A stretch of DNA of 64,000 bases from Cupriavidus gilardii (GCF_008801915.1 NZ_VZOV01000014.1:1-64000); one strand, 5' to 3'. Positions 50,907 to 60,542 are shown, counted from the first letter of the stretch. The notes: generated by a model from the sequence alone, not told the origin. Numbers and translations: made by a program.

Positions 50907-52067
50907 ATGTCCGCGCCGCCTCTCCCCTGCCCCGACGACGACGTGTCCGCACCGAATTACCCCGGACTGGACCCGGTGCCGGCGCCGGACCGCCTCGGGC
51001 CGGCGCTGCATGTGCGGCTGCTGTGGCTGCCCCATGCCATGCCGGGGTCGCTGTTCGCCGCGCTCGACGTCCTGCGCACGGCCAGCGGCATCGCGCAATT
51101 GCAGCGCCCCGGCCGCGACTGCGGGCTCAGCTGGCAGGTGATCGGCGAAACGGGTCGGGCGTTGGCGATGCCGGTGCCGGGGCTCGCACGGCCACGCCGG
51201 CGCCCGCGCGCGCACCGCAGCGCCGACAAGCATGGCGAAGCCCATTCACTGCTGGTGATTCCGGGCGTCATGGCGCGCAACGCGCCGCATCTGGGCGAGC
51301 TGTTCGAACAGCAACGCCCTGTGCTCAAGCTGGTGGAGCGGCATGCGCAGGCGGGCGGCTGGATCGCGGCATCCTTCAACGGCATCGCCTATGCAGCCGA
51401 ACTGGGACTGCTTGACGGCGCCCGCATCGGCGCGCCGTGGCTTTACCAGAGCTGGATGGCGCGCCGCTATCCGCTGTGCGACTTCACCCACGACGAACCG
51501 ATGGGCGTGCACGGTCGCGTCTTCCACAGCGTGGCGCCGGCCCTGCAGACCGAATTCATGCTGCGCGTGCTCGGCCATCTGCACGATCCCGATCTGGCTC
51601 AGGCCAGTGCCCGCGTACTGCTGTTGCAGGCCGAACGCCAGCTGCTGACGCCGGCGCTGACGACGCAACGCTGGCTCACCCCGACCGCCGACAGCCCGGT
51701 ATTCCGCGCCAGGCGCTGGCTGCGGGACCATATCGGCGCGCCATACCGGCTGGCCGACGTGGCGCGCGCAGCCGCGGTCAGCGAGCGGACCTTGCTGCGG
51801 CATTTCCGCCAGGTTACCGGCATGACGCCGCTGGCCTACCTGCATGCGCTGCGGATCGAGCGTGCGAAGACGCTGCTGGAGGTCTCGCTGCACGGCACGC
51901 AGGCGGTCGCCGAAGCGTGCGGCTACAGCGATGCGGCGACCTTCCGGCGGCTGTTCCAGCGCGCGACGGGAATGTCGATGTCGGACTATCGCGCCCGCTA
52001 TGCGTTGCGGGCGCGGCGCCGTTACTGGCGCGTGGAGGACGGGCTGCGCGAAGGATCCGCTGCCTGA
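50907..52067 (+). CDS. GlxA-type AraC regulator (DJ-1/PfpI plus AraC domains)
   Basis: A 386-residue regulator: an N-terminal DJ-1/PfpI-like domain (LHVRLLWLPHAMPGSLFAALDVL, HSLLVIPG) and a C-terminal AraC DNA-binding domain (LADVARAAAVSERTLLRHFRQVTG, AEACGYSDAATFRRLFQRATG). The elbow residue, Cys in many relatives, reads AASFNGIAYAAE here, so no enzymatic role is expected. The start is uncertain; ATG 50907 is used, with an upstream start at 50853 possible. It is divergent from the M20 peptidase by about 140 bp. Confidence 0.83.
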   Translation: MSAPPLPCPDDDVSAPNYPGLDPVPAPDRLGPALHVRLLWLPHAMPGSLFAALDVLRTASGIAQLQRPGRDCGLSWQVIGETGRALAMPVPGLARPRRRPRAHRSADKHGEAHSLLVIPGVMARNAPHLGELFEQQRPVLKLVERHAQAGGWIAASFNGIAYAAELGLLDGARIGAPWLYQSWMARRYPLCDFTHDEPMGVHGRVFHSVAPALQTEFMLRVLGHLHDPDLAQASARVLLLQAERQLLTPALTTQRWLTPTADSPVFRARRWLRDHIGAPYRLADVARAAAVSERTLLRHFRQVTGMTPLAYLHALRIERAKTLLEVSLHGTQAVAEACGYSDAATFRRLFQRATGMSMSDYRARYALRARRRYWRVEDGLREGSAA

Positions 52068-52127
52068 CGACGGACCGGGGCCGGAAACGGCAACAAGGCG
52101 AGCCCTTGCGCCGCGTCTTGCGTGCGT

Positions 52128-52865
52128 TCAGACGGCGTCGGGCCGGCGCTCGATCCGGTTGATGACCTCCTCGACGCCGTGCAGATACCAGGCATCGCGC
52201 TCGGCCTGGCGGCGTGCGCCTTCGCCCGCATAACCCTCCAGCGTGACCACGCGGTTCTCGGTGCGAATGGAGATCTGATCCGCATTGACCAGCGGATCCG
52301 ACTCGAGCACCAGACGCAGCGCCTCGGTGATCTCCTCGTCGTTGTCGCGCTCGGCGGGCGCGATCTCGAGTTCATTGACCACGCACTGGCAGCCGGGGGA
52401 CCACCAGGCCAGCACGCCGGCGAGCCGCATATGGGACAGGCTGATCACCTGTCCGCGCAGCGTCACGATGCCATCGACCGTATTGACCTCGATCCAGCCG
52501 CTGCGCTCGCCGACCGCCTCGCGCAGCGTTTCCAGCCGGCCCTTGGCATGCACGCAGATCTTGCAACTGCGGAAATCCACGGCCTGCAGCAGCCGCTCGC
52601 AGACCGCGTTGCGCAGTTCGCCATCGCCGGCGGGCGCGGCACCGTTGGCCACGCGCAGATGGTCGATCACGCACGATACGCCGTCGATCTTGCGCATCCG
52701 GGCCGCGGCCCGTGTCTTGGCGACGATATCCGGGACGTCGCCCTCGAGAATCAGTGCGCCGTCGGACAGGCGCAAATTGATGGTGGGATGGAGATGCTGG
52801 CCGTGGAACGGCAGATTGGCCAGTGCCGCGCGGGCCTGCGTGAGCACCGCTTCGCTGCTCTGCAT
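52128..52865 (-). CDS. BON-domain protein (three BON-like repeats)
   Basis: A 245-residue protein with three BON-like units: INLRLSDGALILEGDVPDIVAKTRAA, WIEVNTVDGIVTLRGQVIS and ISIRTENRVVTLEGYAGEGARRQAE, each with the conserved G in a V-x-L-x-G pattern. No signal peptide is seen, so it is cytosolic, whereas most BON proteins are exported. BON domains bind phospholipid or other hydrophobic ligands. AGGAGG precedes the ATG. It includes several Cys (GCQCVV, CKICVHAKG) that might bind metal. Confidence 0.8.
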   Translation of the reverse strand: MQSSEAVLTQARAALANLPFHGQHLHPTINLRLSDGALILEGDVPDIVAKTRAAARMRKIDGVSCVIDHLRVANGAAPAGDGELRNAVCERLLQAVDFRSCKICVHAKGRLETLREAVGERSGWIEVNTVDGIVTLRGQVISLSHMRLAGVLAWWSPGCQCVVNELEIAPAERDNDEEITEALRLVLESDPLVNADQISIRTENRVVTLEGYAGEGARRQAERDAWYLHGVEEVINRIERRPDAV

Positions 52866-53009
52866 GATGTTGCCTCCTGAGGTGGCGGGCAGCAGCGCCG
52901 GATGGCGGGGCGCTGCGCCCTGTCCATTATAGAAAGCGCATTGCGCGCCCGGTTCCCGGGAAATCTCGCCGCCGGGCCGCCTGGGCGCGGCACGGCGGCG
53001 ATCCGGTAC

Positions 53010-53441
53010 TCAGGCATTCAGGGTGGCATTCATCGTGATCGGTGCCTTCATCAGCTTGGACACCGGGCAGTTCTCCTTGGCGGTCTGCGCGCACTTGTCG
53101 AAGGCGGCCTGGTCCGCGCCGGGGATGCGCACCGCCACGTCGAGATGGATGGCCGTGATACTGAAGCCGCCGCCGTCCTTCTCCAGCGTCACCGTGGCCT
53201 TCGTGTCGATGCTGTCCGGCACCATGCCCGCCTCGCCGAGGATCAGCGACAGGGCCATCGAAAAGCAGCCGGCATGCGCGGCGCCGATCAGTTCTTCCGG
53301 ATTGGTGCCGGGACCGCCCTCGAAGCGTGCCTTGAAGCCGTATGGCGCATCCTTGAGCACGCCGCTCTGCGTCGAAATCGTGCCGCCGCCGTCCTTGATG
53401 CCGCCTTGCCACCTTGCCGATCCAATCTTCTGCATAGCCAT
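53010..53441 (-). CDS. osmC: OsmC-family peroxiredoxin
   Basis: A 143-residue OsmC protein, which reduces organic hydroperoxides. Conserved marks are ARWQGGIKDGGGTISTQSG, GTNPEELIGAAHAGCFSMALS with the peroxidatic cysteine, and CAQTAKENCPVSKL with the resolving cysteine. Both cysteines and the length fit a functional enzyme, unlike the OsmC-like protein at 29389. ATG 53441 fits the family; the open frame upstream is not used. It is divergent from a LysR gene with 199 bp between. Confidence 0.88.
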   Translation of the reverse strand: MAMQKIGSARWQGGIKDGGGTISTQSGVLKDAPYGFKARFEGGPGTNPEELIGAAHAGCFSMALSLILGEAGMVPDSIDTKATVTLEKDGGGFSITAIHLDVAVRIPGADQAAFDKCAQTAKENCPVSKLMKAPITMNATLNA

Positions 53442-53640
53442 GCGCTCCGTCGGTGTTGTTACAGGACACGGGCCGCCCCGGATACGTCCGGACCGACCCA
53501 ACCACGTCCCACAATAGGACGCGAAGAGGCGTTCGGCCAGCGCAGGGCCCCCACCTCCGTGTTGTCCGCAGGAGCACAAGCTGCGCACGATCCTTGCTAG
53601 GCAGTGATCGTTCCGATTCCTGCTGCCGCTGCCCAAGCCA

Positions 53641-54564
53641 ATGCTCCATCCTCCCCGCGTCTATCTGTATCTCGACACCGTCGCTCGCTGCGGCTCGATC
53701 CGCAAGGCAGCCGAGCAGCTGCATGTCGCGTCGACCGCGCTGAACCGCAAGATTCTCGAGGTCGAACAGCAGATCGGCACGCCGCTGTTCGAACGGCTGC
53801 CGCGTGGCGTGCGGCTGACGTCGGCCGGCGAAGTGCTGGTGGCCACCATCCGGCGCAGTCTGGCTGATCTGGACGCCGCGGCGGCACAGATGGCGCAGTT
53901 GCGCGGACTGGTGCGCGGTTCCGTGCGGATCGCCTCGGCGGAGTCGGTGGCGACCGATTTCCTGCCCGGCGCGATCGGCCGCTATCAGACGCGCCATCGC
54001 GGCGTGCAATTCCATGTGGAGATCGGCGGCACCGAGGCGTTGATGGAGGCGCTGAAGCGGGACGAGGCCGATCTGCTGCTCGCGCACGATCCGCCTGCCA
54101 GTCCGCTGCTGCAGGAACTCGCGGCGGCGCCACAGCCGTTCTGCGCGATGATGCGGCCCGACCATCCGCTCGCCGCACGGCGCACGCTGCGGCTGGTCGA
54201 CTGCGCGGCGTTTCCGGTCGCCCTCGGGCCGGCCAACTTTGCCAGCCGCCGGCTGATCGAGGCCATTGCCGCCCGCAATCGGCTGCATCTGTCGGTGATG
54301 CTCGAGGCGACCACGGTCGAGACGCTGAAGGGTTTCGTCCGGCAGACCGATGCGATCTGCTTCCAGTTCCATGCCGGCACGCTGCGCGAAACGCGGCAGG
54401 GCACGCTGACCGCGGTGCCGCTGGCCGATCCCGAACTGGCGCTCGGCCGGCTTGTGCTGGCCACGCGCAAGGGCCGCGCGCTGCCGCCCGCCGCCGCCGC
54501 ATTCGCCGAACATCTGAAGACCGCGATCGGCGCGCTGCACCCGCCGCTGACGTTGGCCGCGTAG
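53641..54564 (+). CDS. LysR-family regulator
   Basis: A 307-residue LysR regulator. The helix-turn-helix is in YLDTVARCGSIRKAAEQLHVA and LFERLPRGVRLTSAG; the effector domain begins GSVRIASAESVATDFLPG. It belongs to a different subgroup from the other LysR proteins here. It is divergent from osmC and precedes a porin gene on its own strand by 231 bp, so either may be its target. Confidence 0.86.
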   Translation: MLHPPRVYLYLDTVARCGSIRKAAEQLHVASTALNRKILEVEQQIGTPLFERLPRGVRLTSAGEVLVATIRRSLADLDAAAAQMAQLRGLVRGSVRIASAESVATDFLPGAIGRYQTRHRGVQFHVEIGGTEALMEALKRDEADLLLAHDPPASPLLQELAAAPQPFCAMMRPDHPLAARRTLRLVDCAAFPVALGPANFASRRLIEAIAARNRLHLSVMLEATTVETLKGFVRQTDAICFQFHAGTLRETRQGTLTAVPLADPELALGRLVLATRKGRALPPAAAAFAEHLKTAIGALHPPLTLAA

Positions 54565-54795
54565 CGGCTCGAGGCCGTTCGCGCCACCGTCCGGCCCCGC
54601 ATTCGTCGCGCCGCCACCGCACACATTTTGTGCTCGCGTCGCACGAAAAATGATGGTGGTCGGTCCCGGCCGAATTCCGCACACTGATCCGAACGCCCCG
54701 TCAATCCGGCCGAGCCAGCCGATCGGGACATCACGACAACAACGCCTCAATAGAAGGCAGCACGAGAGAAATCAGGGTCAACGATGGAGGTTCGC

Positions 54796-55884
54796 ATGAC
54801 AACAACGAAATTCAGGCCGGCACGCGTGCAGGTGGCCGCGATGGCAGCCGCAATGGCGGCATTGGCAAGCGGGGGCGCGCTGGCGCAGTCCAGCGTGACG
54901 CTGTACGGCCAGGTCGACACCTACGTCGGCAGCAACAAGGCGGTCGGCGGCGATCGCGCCTATGTGCTGGGCGCCGGCGGCATGCAGACGTCGTATTGGG
55001 GCATCAAGGGCACCGAGGACCTTGGCAACGGCCTGAAGGCAATCTTCGATCTGAATGGCTTCTACCGGGCCGACGGTGGCCGCGCGGGCCGGTTCGACGC
55101 CGATGGCATGTTCACGCGCAGCGCCTATGTCGGGCTGCAGAGCGAATCGGCCGGTACCATCCGCCTTGGCCGCAATACCACCCCCTATTTCCTGTCGACG
55201 ATCCTGTTCAATCCGCTGGTCGATTCGTACCATTTCTCGCCCACGATCTTCCACACCTATGTCGCCAGCAATGGCGGCACGGTCTACGATCCGGGCATCG
55301 TCGGCGATTCGGGGTGGAGCAATTCGCTGGTCTATTCGTCGCCGAAGTTCGGCGGGCTCAGCTTCAATGCGATCTACGCCTTCGGGGAGCAGGCCGGCGA
55401 CAACGGCAAGAACAAGTGGGGCGGCAACGTGCTGTATTTCAACGGGCCGTTTGCCGCTACCGTCGCGTTCCAGCAGGTCAAGTTCAACAACACGCCTGGA
55501 GACGTGACCTCGCCCGCCGCGATGGTCGGCTTTCGCAAGCAGAACGCCGTGCAGGCCGGCCTCAGTTACGACTTCAAGGTGGTCAAGCTGTTTGTGCAGG
55601 GCCAGCACATCCGATCGGATATCGACAGCGCCACCGGCGACATCAAGCACAGCAACGGACAGATCGGCGCGTCGGTGCCGATCGGCGCAGGCAGCCTGCT
55701 GCTGTCGTATGCGTACGGCAAGATCAAGAACGAGGTCGCCGATATCGAACGCAATACCGCGGCGGTGGCCTACGACTACAACTTGTCCAAGCGCACCGAT
55801 GTCTATGTCGCCTATTACTACGACAAGGTCGGCGGCCTGTCTCACGGCAACAACTACGGGGTGGGTGTGCGCCACCGCTTCTGA
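54796..55884 (+). CDS. outer-membrane porin (Burkholderiales general porin)
   Basis: A 362-residue trimeric porin. After the signal peptide (MAAAMAALASGGALAQ) the mature chain starts SSVTLYGQVDTYVG and ends GVGVRHRF with the terminal Phe that directs assembly by the Bam complex. Internal marks are WGIKGTEDLGNGLKAIFDLNG and TIRLGRNTTPYF in the pore loop region. It lets small solutes pass the outer membrane. GGAGG lies 5 bp before ATG 54796, which is preferred over the ATG at 54784. No terminator is visible. Confidence 0.9.
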   Translation: MTTTKFRPARVQVAAMAAAMAALASGGALAQSSVTLYGQVDTYVGSNKAVGGDRAYVLGAGGMQTSYWGIKGTEDLGNGLKAIFDLNGFYRADGGRAGRFDADGMFTRSAYVGLQSESAGTIRLGRNTTPYFLSTILFNPLVDSYHFSPTIFHTYVASNGGTVYDPGIVGDSGWSNSLVYSSPKFGGLSFNAIYAFGEQAGDNGKNKWGGNVLYFNGPFAATVAFQQVKFNNTPGDVTSPAAMVGFRKQNAVQAGLSYDFKVVKLFVQGQHIRSDIDSATGDIKHSNGQIGASVPIGAGSLLLSYAYGKIKNEVADIERNTAAVAYDYNLSKRTDVYVAYYYDKVGGLSHGNNYGVGVRHRF

Positions 55885-55929
55885 TGGCCAGGCGTTGCCG
55901 GTTTCGGCTCGGGCCCGCAAGGCCTCTGG

Positions 55930-56850
55930 TCAACCGGTGACGTCGCGCGTCAGTTCGCGCGTCAACCACGCCTCGAAGCGGTGCACCGCGGGCCGTGTCT
56001 TTGCATGGTCCGCGATCACCATCCGATATTCCATGCCGTCCAGGCCGGACTCCGGCAGTACCACCTGCAATTCGCCGCCAGCCAGCAGCGGCAGGATCAG
56101 CGGAGTGCGGCCGATTGCAATGCCCGCCCCTTCCGCGGCCGCGGCGACGACGTGCTCGTAGCGCGAGAAATACAGGCAGGGCTGACTGGCGGCGGCCGTC
56201 AGCCCGAGCCGCCGATACCACTCGCCCCAGGACATCCAGCCAAAGCGCGCATTGGGATCGTGATAGACCAGCAGCGTCGCGCCGCGAATATCGCCGGCGC
56301 GACGGATGCGCGCGGCGACCTGCGGCGCGGCGACCAGCATCAGCCTCTCCCGCAGCAGCGCCGTGGCGGCCTGTCCGGGCGGGCTCAGCCGGATGGCCAG
56401 ATCGAAGCCGTCCCGGTCCAGATTGGCGACCGCCTCCGAGGCGTCGATGCGGACGTCGATATCGGGCGCCTCCGCCTGGAACCGTCCCAGTCGCGGCACC
56501 AGCCAAAGCGAGGCGAACGACGGCGTGGTGGTCACCGAGATCGCGCTGCGCTCCGGTGCGATCAGGCGTTCGACCATGCCGGCCAGCTGTTCGATCGCCT
56601 CCCGGGCGGCCTGCTGCAGCAGACGCCCCTCGGGCGTCAGCGACAGCCCCTTGGCGCCGCGCAGGAAGAGCGGCACACCGAGCGCGTCCTCCAGACTCTT
56701 GATCTGCTTGCTGATGGCCGACTGCGTCAGGCACAGCTCGTCGGCCGCCGCGGTAAAGCTCAGATGGCGGGCCGCGCTGTCGAATCCGCGCAGCGCGTCG
56801 AGGGACATCGCGCGCAGCGCTTGCGAAGCGGCCGGACTGATCTTCGTCAT
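55930..56850 (-). CDS. LysR-family regulator (GcvA-like)
   Basis: A 306-residue GcvA-type LysR regulator: LRGFDSAARHLSFTAAADELCLTQSAISKQIKSLE in two parts for the helix-turn-helix, then TTPSFASLWLVPRLGRFQAE, the same segment as in the LysR at 16846. It is convergent with the porin gene and divergent from the DUF2917 gene, with 167 bp between. The target is unknown. Confidence 0.87.
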   Translation of the reverse strand: MTKISPAASQALRAMSLDALRGFDSAARHLSFTAAADELCLTQSAISKQIKSLEDALGVPLFLRGAKGLSLTPEGRLLQQAAREAIEQLAGMVERLIAPERSAISVTTTPSFASLWLVPRLGRFQAEAPDIDVRIDASEAVANLDRDGFDLAIRLSPPGQAATALLRERLMLVAAPQVAARIRRAGDIRGATLLVYHDPNARFGWMSWGEWYRRLGLTAAASQPCLYFSRYEHVVAAAAEGAGIAIGRTPLILPLLAGGELQVVLPESGLDGMEYRMVIADHAKTRPAVHRFEAWLTRELTRDVTG

Positions 56851-57017
56851 GGCTGGTTGATGCGGATATGCGCGGTCATGGTAGCGCTGGGGCCGTCATT
56901 GGCGCCGGTCATGATGCGCCGGAATGCCGGGGATGACGAAACATCCGGCCACGCTATCGGACGTGCGACCACAATGACATGGCGCCCCACCGCTACTGGG
57001 CACGCACGGAGACCGCC

Positions 57018-57347
57018 ATGCATGCATTCGCCGGACCCGACGGCATTGTCCGAATTGACCGGATCGATCGTATTGCTCGCGTTGACAGAATCGGCTCCGA
57101 GCCGCTTCGGCTGGTGATCGGCCAAGGATACACCGTGCTATGCCTGCAAGGATCGGTATGGCTGACCTGCGAAACGGACGATCGCACCGAAGCGGCACGG
57201 GACATTGTATTGGCGCGAGGCGAGCGTTTCGATGCGCCGCGCGCCGTTACCGTTATCGTTTCGGCAATTCGGCGGCGGCCGGCCCGTATTGCGTTGACCC
57301 GTCGCAATACGGAGGATCGGCTCGATTGTAAGAAAATACTTAATTGA
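57018..57347 (+). CDS. DUF2917 protein
   Basis: A 109-residue protein with a DUF2917-type core: QGYTVLCLQGSVWLTCETDD and later DIVLARGERFDAPRAVTVIVSA. DUF2917 is a small cupin-like beta fold of unknown role. The first 30 residues contain an IDRIDRIARVDRI repeat. GGAGACC stands before ATG 57018, which is preferred over the in-frame ATG at 56979. It is divergent from the LysR gene, which often regulates such a neighbour. Confidence 0.75.
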   Translation: MHAFAGPDGIVRIDRIDRIARVDRIGSEPLRLVIGQGYTVLCLQGSVWLTCETDDRTEAARDIVLARGERFDAPRAVTVIVSAIRRRPARIALTRRNTEDRLDCKKILN

Positions 57348-57609
57348 GCGCCGTCAATGGCTTGCGCATTGTCTTGTCAATGTCTTGTTGCAAGCGGGCT
57401 CGGCTCAACTGTGCAAAAAACGGGAATTCCCGCAAAAACGGAAGGGTATGCAGCGCCCGCGGGACCGGCTATCGCACGGAATCCTGCGCAGCACGGCGGC
57501 AAATCGGGTCAATCGCGTCCCCTGGCAGGACATCGGTCGGGCCGGATATTGCCATTCGGCGCATTACCGTTCGCGAATTGCAATCACGCACGGCCTTGCA
57601 CGCACCACC

Positions 57610-57912
57610 TTACTCGGTAATCAGGAAACGATCCCGATTCTTGCCCAGCCATGCCGGTGCGCGGCCGCGGCCGGACCAGGTCTTGCCGGTCTTCGGATCG
57701 CGATATTTGGCCGGGGCCGGCGTACCGGAACGGGCCGCCGATTTGCGAGGACGGCCACGGCGGCGCGGCGCGAGGTCCTCGGCCGTCAAACCGTAATCCT
57801 CCATCAGTTGCTGGATCTGGGCGATCACCGTCGCCACTTCGGTTTGCCTGGCTTCCTCGAGTTGCGCTTCGAGTTTTTCCTTTTCTGCCAGCAATTGTTT
57901 GTAAGTCGCCAT
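57610..57912 (-). CDS. H-NS family nucleoid protein
   Basis: A 100-residue H-NS protein of the beta-proteobacterial kind. Residues 1-45 form a coiled-coil oligomerisation helix (KEKLEAQLEEARQTEVATVIAQI), a basic linker follows (RRRGRPRKSAAR), and the DNA-binding end has KYRDPKTGKTWSGRGRAPAWL. Such proteins bind AT-rich DNA and silence acquired genes. AAGGA stands 6 bp before ATG 57912. The region upstream (57950-58040) is strikingly AT-rich, perhaps an autoregulatory binding site. Confidence 0.9.
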   Translation of the reverse strand: MATYKQLLAEKEKLEAQLEEARQTEVATVIAQIQQLMEDYGLTAEDLAPRRRGRPRKSAARSGTPAPAKYRDPKTGKTWSGRGRAPAWLGKNRDRFLITE

Positions 57913-57949
57913 CGTCATTCCTTGCCAGTTGTAGGGTGCCGTTATGCTA

Positions 57950-58040
57950 GCTCACGGTTATGTTCGCGTCACCATAAAAAATGTAATCCAATAAGACAGA
58001 ATCACAATATTCGGCAATTACATAATAATCCGCACACCTG
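57950..58040. promoter_or_regulatory. AT-rich promoter region of the H-NS gene
   Basis: This stretch is far more AT-rich than the rest of the window (for example CACCATAAAAAATGTAATCC and AGAATCACAATATTCGG). It lies just upstream of the H-NS start on the minus strand. H-NS proteins bind such DNA, so autoregulation is likely. No single -10/-35 pair stands out. Confidence 0.5.
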
Positions 58041-58118
58041 CGATGTCGAGGCGGGGATGCGCGGCAACACGCATAACGGCAATGACAAGGAATGCCGCCA
58101 CGGCGGCATTTACCCGGC

Positions 58119-59519
58119 TCAGGCCCGCAGTTTGGCTTGTGCATCGCGCAACGCGGTGCGCAAGCCCTCTTCGATCACGGGGTGATAGAACGGCATCGCC
58201 AGCATCTGATCGATCGTCAATTGCTGTTGATATGCCCACGCCAGCAGATGCGCGATATGTTCGGCGCGGGGGCCGATCCATTCCGCACCGAGGAAACGGC
58301 CGCTCGCCTTGTCGGCATAGACATGCATCAGTCCGCGATTCTTCAGCATCACGCGGCTGCGCCCCTGGTCCTCGAAGCTGACTTCCCCGATGACGAAGCC
58401 GTCCGCCGGCAGGTCGGCATGGCGCTGGCCGACCATCGCCAATTGCGGGTCGGAGAACACCACCGCGATCGGCGCGCGGCGCGGCACCGGGGAAACCCGC
58501 GGCCAGCTGGCGGCGTTTTCGCCCGCGCTCTTGCCTTCGTCGGCGGCCTCGTGCAGCAGCGGCAGTACGTCGTTGGCGTCGCCGGCGATGAAGATCGGCG
58601 CCGAGCCGCACTGCAGCGTGGCCGGGTCGAATACCGGCACGCCGCGGGCGTCGAGCTCCAGGCCGGTGTTTTCGAGGCCCAGATGACGGACATTCGGCTG
58701 GCGGCCGGTGGCGGCCAGCACATAATCGAAGCGCTCGGTCACCGCGTTGCCATCGCGGTCGATGAACGAGATCACGGCCTCGTCGCCTTCGCGCGCCATG
58801 TCGGTGACGTTGGCATCCGGGTCCAGATAAAACTCCTGCTGGAAGGCCTGGGCGGCGTAGGCGCGAATCGCCGGGTCGGTCAGCGGGCCGACGCCGCCAC
58901 GCACGCCGAACACGCGCACGTGCACGCCCAATCGCGACAGCGCCTGGCCCAGCTCGAGGCCGATCACGCCGGGACCGAACACCGCCACGCGGCGCGGCAG
59001 GTCCTGCCAGTCGAAGACGTCGTCGTTGACGACCAGCCGGTCGCCGAACACACGGAACGGCGCAGGCACGGCGGGGCTCGAGCCGGTGGCGATCACCACG
59101 CGGCTGGCGCGGACCACGGTGCCGCTGGCGCCGTCGCCGACTTGCAGCACCGTGTTGTCGATGAAACGGGCGTAGCCGCGCAGGCGGTCCTGCTCCGGAA
59201 TATTGTCGACGCCGCGAACGACGAAGCCGACAAAGCGATCGCGCTCGCGCCGCACCCGGTCCATCACCTCGCGGCCATCGATGCGGATCTGTCCATCGAC
59301 ATGGACGCCAAACGGCGCGGTATGGCGCAGTTCGTGCGCGGCCTCGGCCGCCGCGATCAGCAGCTTCGACGGCATGCAACCCACGCGGGCGCAGGTGGTG
59401 CCGTATTCCCCGCCCTCGATGATCACGGCGCGCTTGCCGGCGGCCCTGGCGGCGCGATAGGCGGCGAGGCCGGCGGTGCCTGCGCCGATCACGGCGATGT
59501 CGGTGTCGATGGTTTGCAT
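58119..59519 (-). CDS. dihydrolipoamide-dehydrogenase-like flavoprotein
   Basis: A 466-residue class I pyridine nucleotide-disulfide oxidoreductase. GAGTAGLAA binds FAD, the redox pair is Cys43/Cys48 in TTCARVGCMPSK, the NAD(P) site is VFGPGVIGLELGQ, and the C-terminal His-Glu pair is in YHPVIEEGLR. All parts needed for disulfide reduction are present. It lies 148 bp after the Prx-Grx fusion on the same strand, so it may reduce that system rather than serve pyruvate dehydrogenase; no 2-oxoacid dehydrogenase genes are nearby. CAGGAATT precedes the ATG. Confidence 0.87.
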   Translation of the reverse strand: MQTIDTDIAVIGAGTAGLAAYRAARAAGKRAVIIEGGEYGTTCARVGCMPSKLLIAAAEAAHELRHTAPFGVHVDGQIRIDGREVMDRVRRERDRFVGFVVRGVDNIPEQDRLRGYARFIDNTVLQVGDGASGTVVRASRVVIATGSSPAVPAPFRVFGDRLVVNDDVFDWQDLPRRVAVFGPGVIGLELGQALSRLGVHVRVFGVRGGVGPLTDPAIRAYAAQAFQQEFYLDPDANVTDMAREGDEAVISFIDRDGNAVTERFDYVLAATGRQPNVRHLGLENTGLELDARGVPVFDPATLQCGSAPIFIAGDANDVLPLLHEAADEGKSAGENAASWPRVSPVPRRAPIAVVFSDPQLAMVGQRHADLPADGFVIGEVSFEDQGRSRVMLKNRGLMHVYADKASGRFLGAEWIGPRAEHIAHLLAWAYQQQLTIDQMLAMPFYHPVIEEGLRTALRDAQAKLRA

Positions 59520-59667
59520 GGCGAAATTCCTGTTGGAGAGACGATCGTTGTATTCGGGGCGGTTCAATCCACGGACCCGAGGGCGGCACGCCGCCATCGG
59601 GTCCGGCGACTGCCGGACCGCGCCACGGACAAATCAGTGGAATCGGGAAAAAAGGCGCTGCGGAAAA

Positions 59668-60399
59668 TCAGGCGGCCAGATACTGCTCGACCTGCTCGGC
59701 GCCGCCGATCAGCTTGCCGTTGATGAACACCTGCGGAGCGGTCATCGTGCCGGACACCGCGCCGAGCACCTTGCCGCGGATCTTGTGTTCCAGCGGCACG
59801 TCGACGTACTGGTAGCCGTTGTCCGCCAGCAGCTGCTTGGCCTTCGCGCAGAACGGGCAGCCTTCCTTCGAGAACACCACGACCTGGTCGGGCTTTTTGG
59901 CGTTCGGAGCGACATAGGCCAGCATCGTGTCGGCGTCGGAAACCTTGAACGGGTCGCCCGGCTCTTCCGGCTCGATGAACATCTTGTCGACCACGCCGTT
60001 CTTGACCAGCATCGAATAGCGCCAGCTGCGCTTGCCGAAGCCGAGGTCGGTCTTGTCCACCAGCATGCCCATGCCGTCGGTGAATTCGCCGTTGCCGTCG
60101 GGGATCATCACGATGTTCTCGGATTCCTGGTCCTTGGCCCACTCGTTCATCACGAAGGTGTCATTGACCGAGACGCACAGGATCGCATCGACGCCATGCC
60201 TGGCGAAAACCGGTGCGAGCTCGTTGTAGCGCGGCAGGTGGGTCGACGAACAGGTCGGGGTGAACGCGCCGGGCAGCGAGAAGACCACGACGGTCTTGTT
60301 GTCGAACAGCTCCGCGGTGTTCAGGTTCTTCCATTCATTGTTCTCGCGGACGCGGAACGTGACATTGGGGACGCGTTGGCCTTCACGGGATTGCAGCAT
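59668..60399 (-). CDS. peroxiredoxin-glutaredoxin fusion
   Basis: A 243-residue hybrid: a Prx5-type peroxiredoxin (residues 1-160, peroxidatic Cys50 in GAFTPTCSS) joined to a glutaredoxin (170-243, CPFC at 181-184, [14 protein letters not shown]). Such fusions reduce hydrogen and alkyl peroxides with glutathione, the glutaredoxin part recycling the peroxiredoxin part. The start at 60399 is preceded by AAGGAGCG on the coding strand. Upstream, 60500-60550 is AT-rich and contains GTTTAAAC, a possible control site. A flavoprotein reductase gene follows. Confidence 0.9.
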   Translation of the reverse strand: MLQSREGQRVPNVTFRVRENNEWKNLNTAELFDNKTVVVFSLPGAFTPTCSSTHLPRYNELAPVFARHGVDAILCVSVNDTFVMNEWAKDQESENIVMIPDGNGEFTDGMGMLVDKTDLGFGKRSWRYSMLVKNGVVDKMFIEPEEPGDPFKVSDADTMLAYVAPNAKKPDQVVVFSKEGCPFCAKAKQLLADNGYQYVDVPLEHKIRGKVLGAVSGTMTAPQVFINGKLIGGAEQVEQYLAA

Positions 60400-60516
60400 T
60401 GGGATCGCTCCTTGGTTGGATGGTCGGTGTCTGGGTAGATGCTTTGTGCCGCGTGCGTTGTGTGTCGCAGCGAAGGCCCCATTCTGGCGATGCCCCCTCG
60501 ATTTGTACAATTTATC

Positions 60517-60524
60517 GTTTAAAC
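60517..60524. promoter_or_regulatory. AT-rich control region of the Prx-Grx gene
   Basis: GTTTAAAC at 60517-60524 is a palindrome in an AT-rich stretch about 118 bp upstream of the fusion gene. OxyR control is known for Prx-Grx fusions in other bacteria, but I could not fit the ATAG-N7-CTAT spacing cleanly, so this is left as a candidate site. Confidence 0.35.
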
Positions 60525-60542
60525 CACCATCATTAGGTAAAG

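Noticed and set aside
29389..53441. Two OsmC genes as a recent duplication
   Set aside because: They differ in length, in the conserved cysteines and in flanking genes, so they are separate subfamilies.
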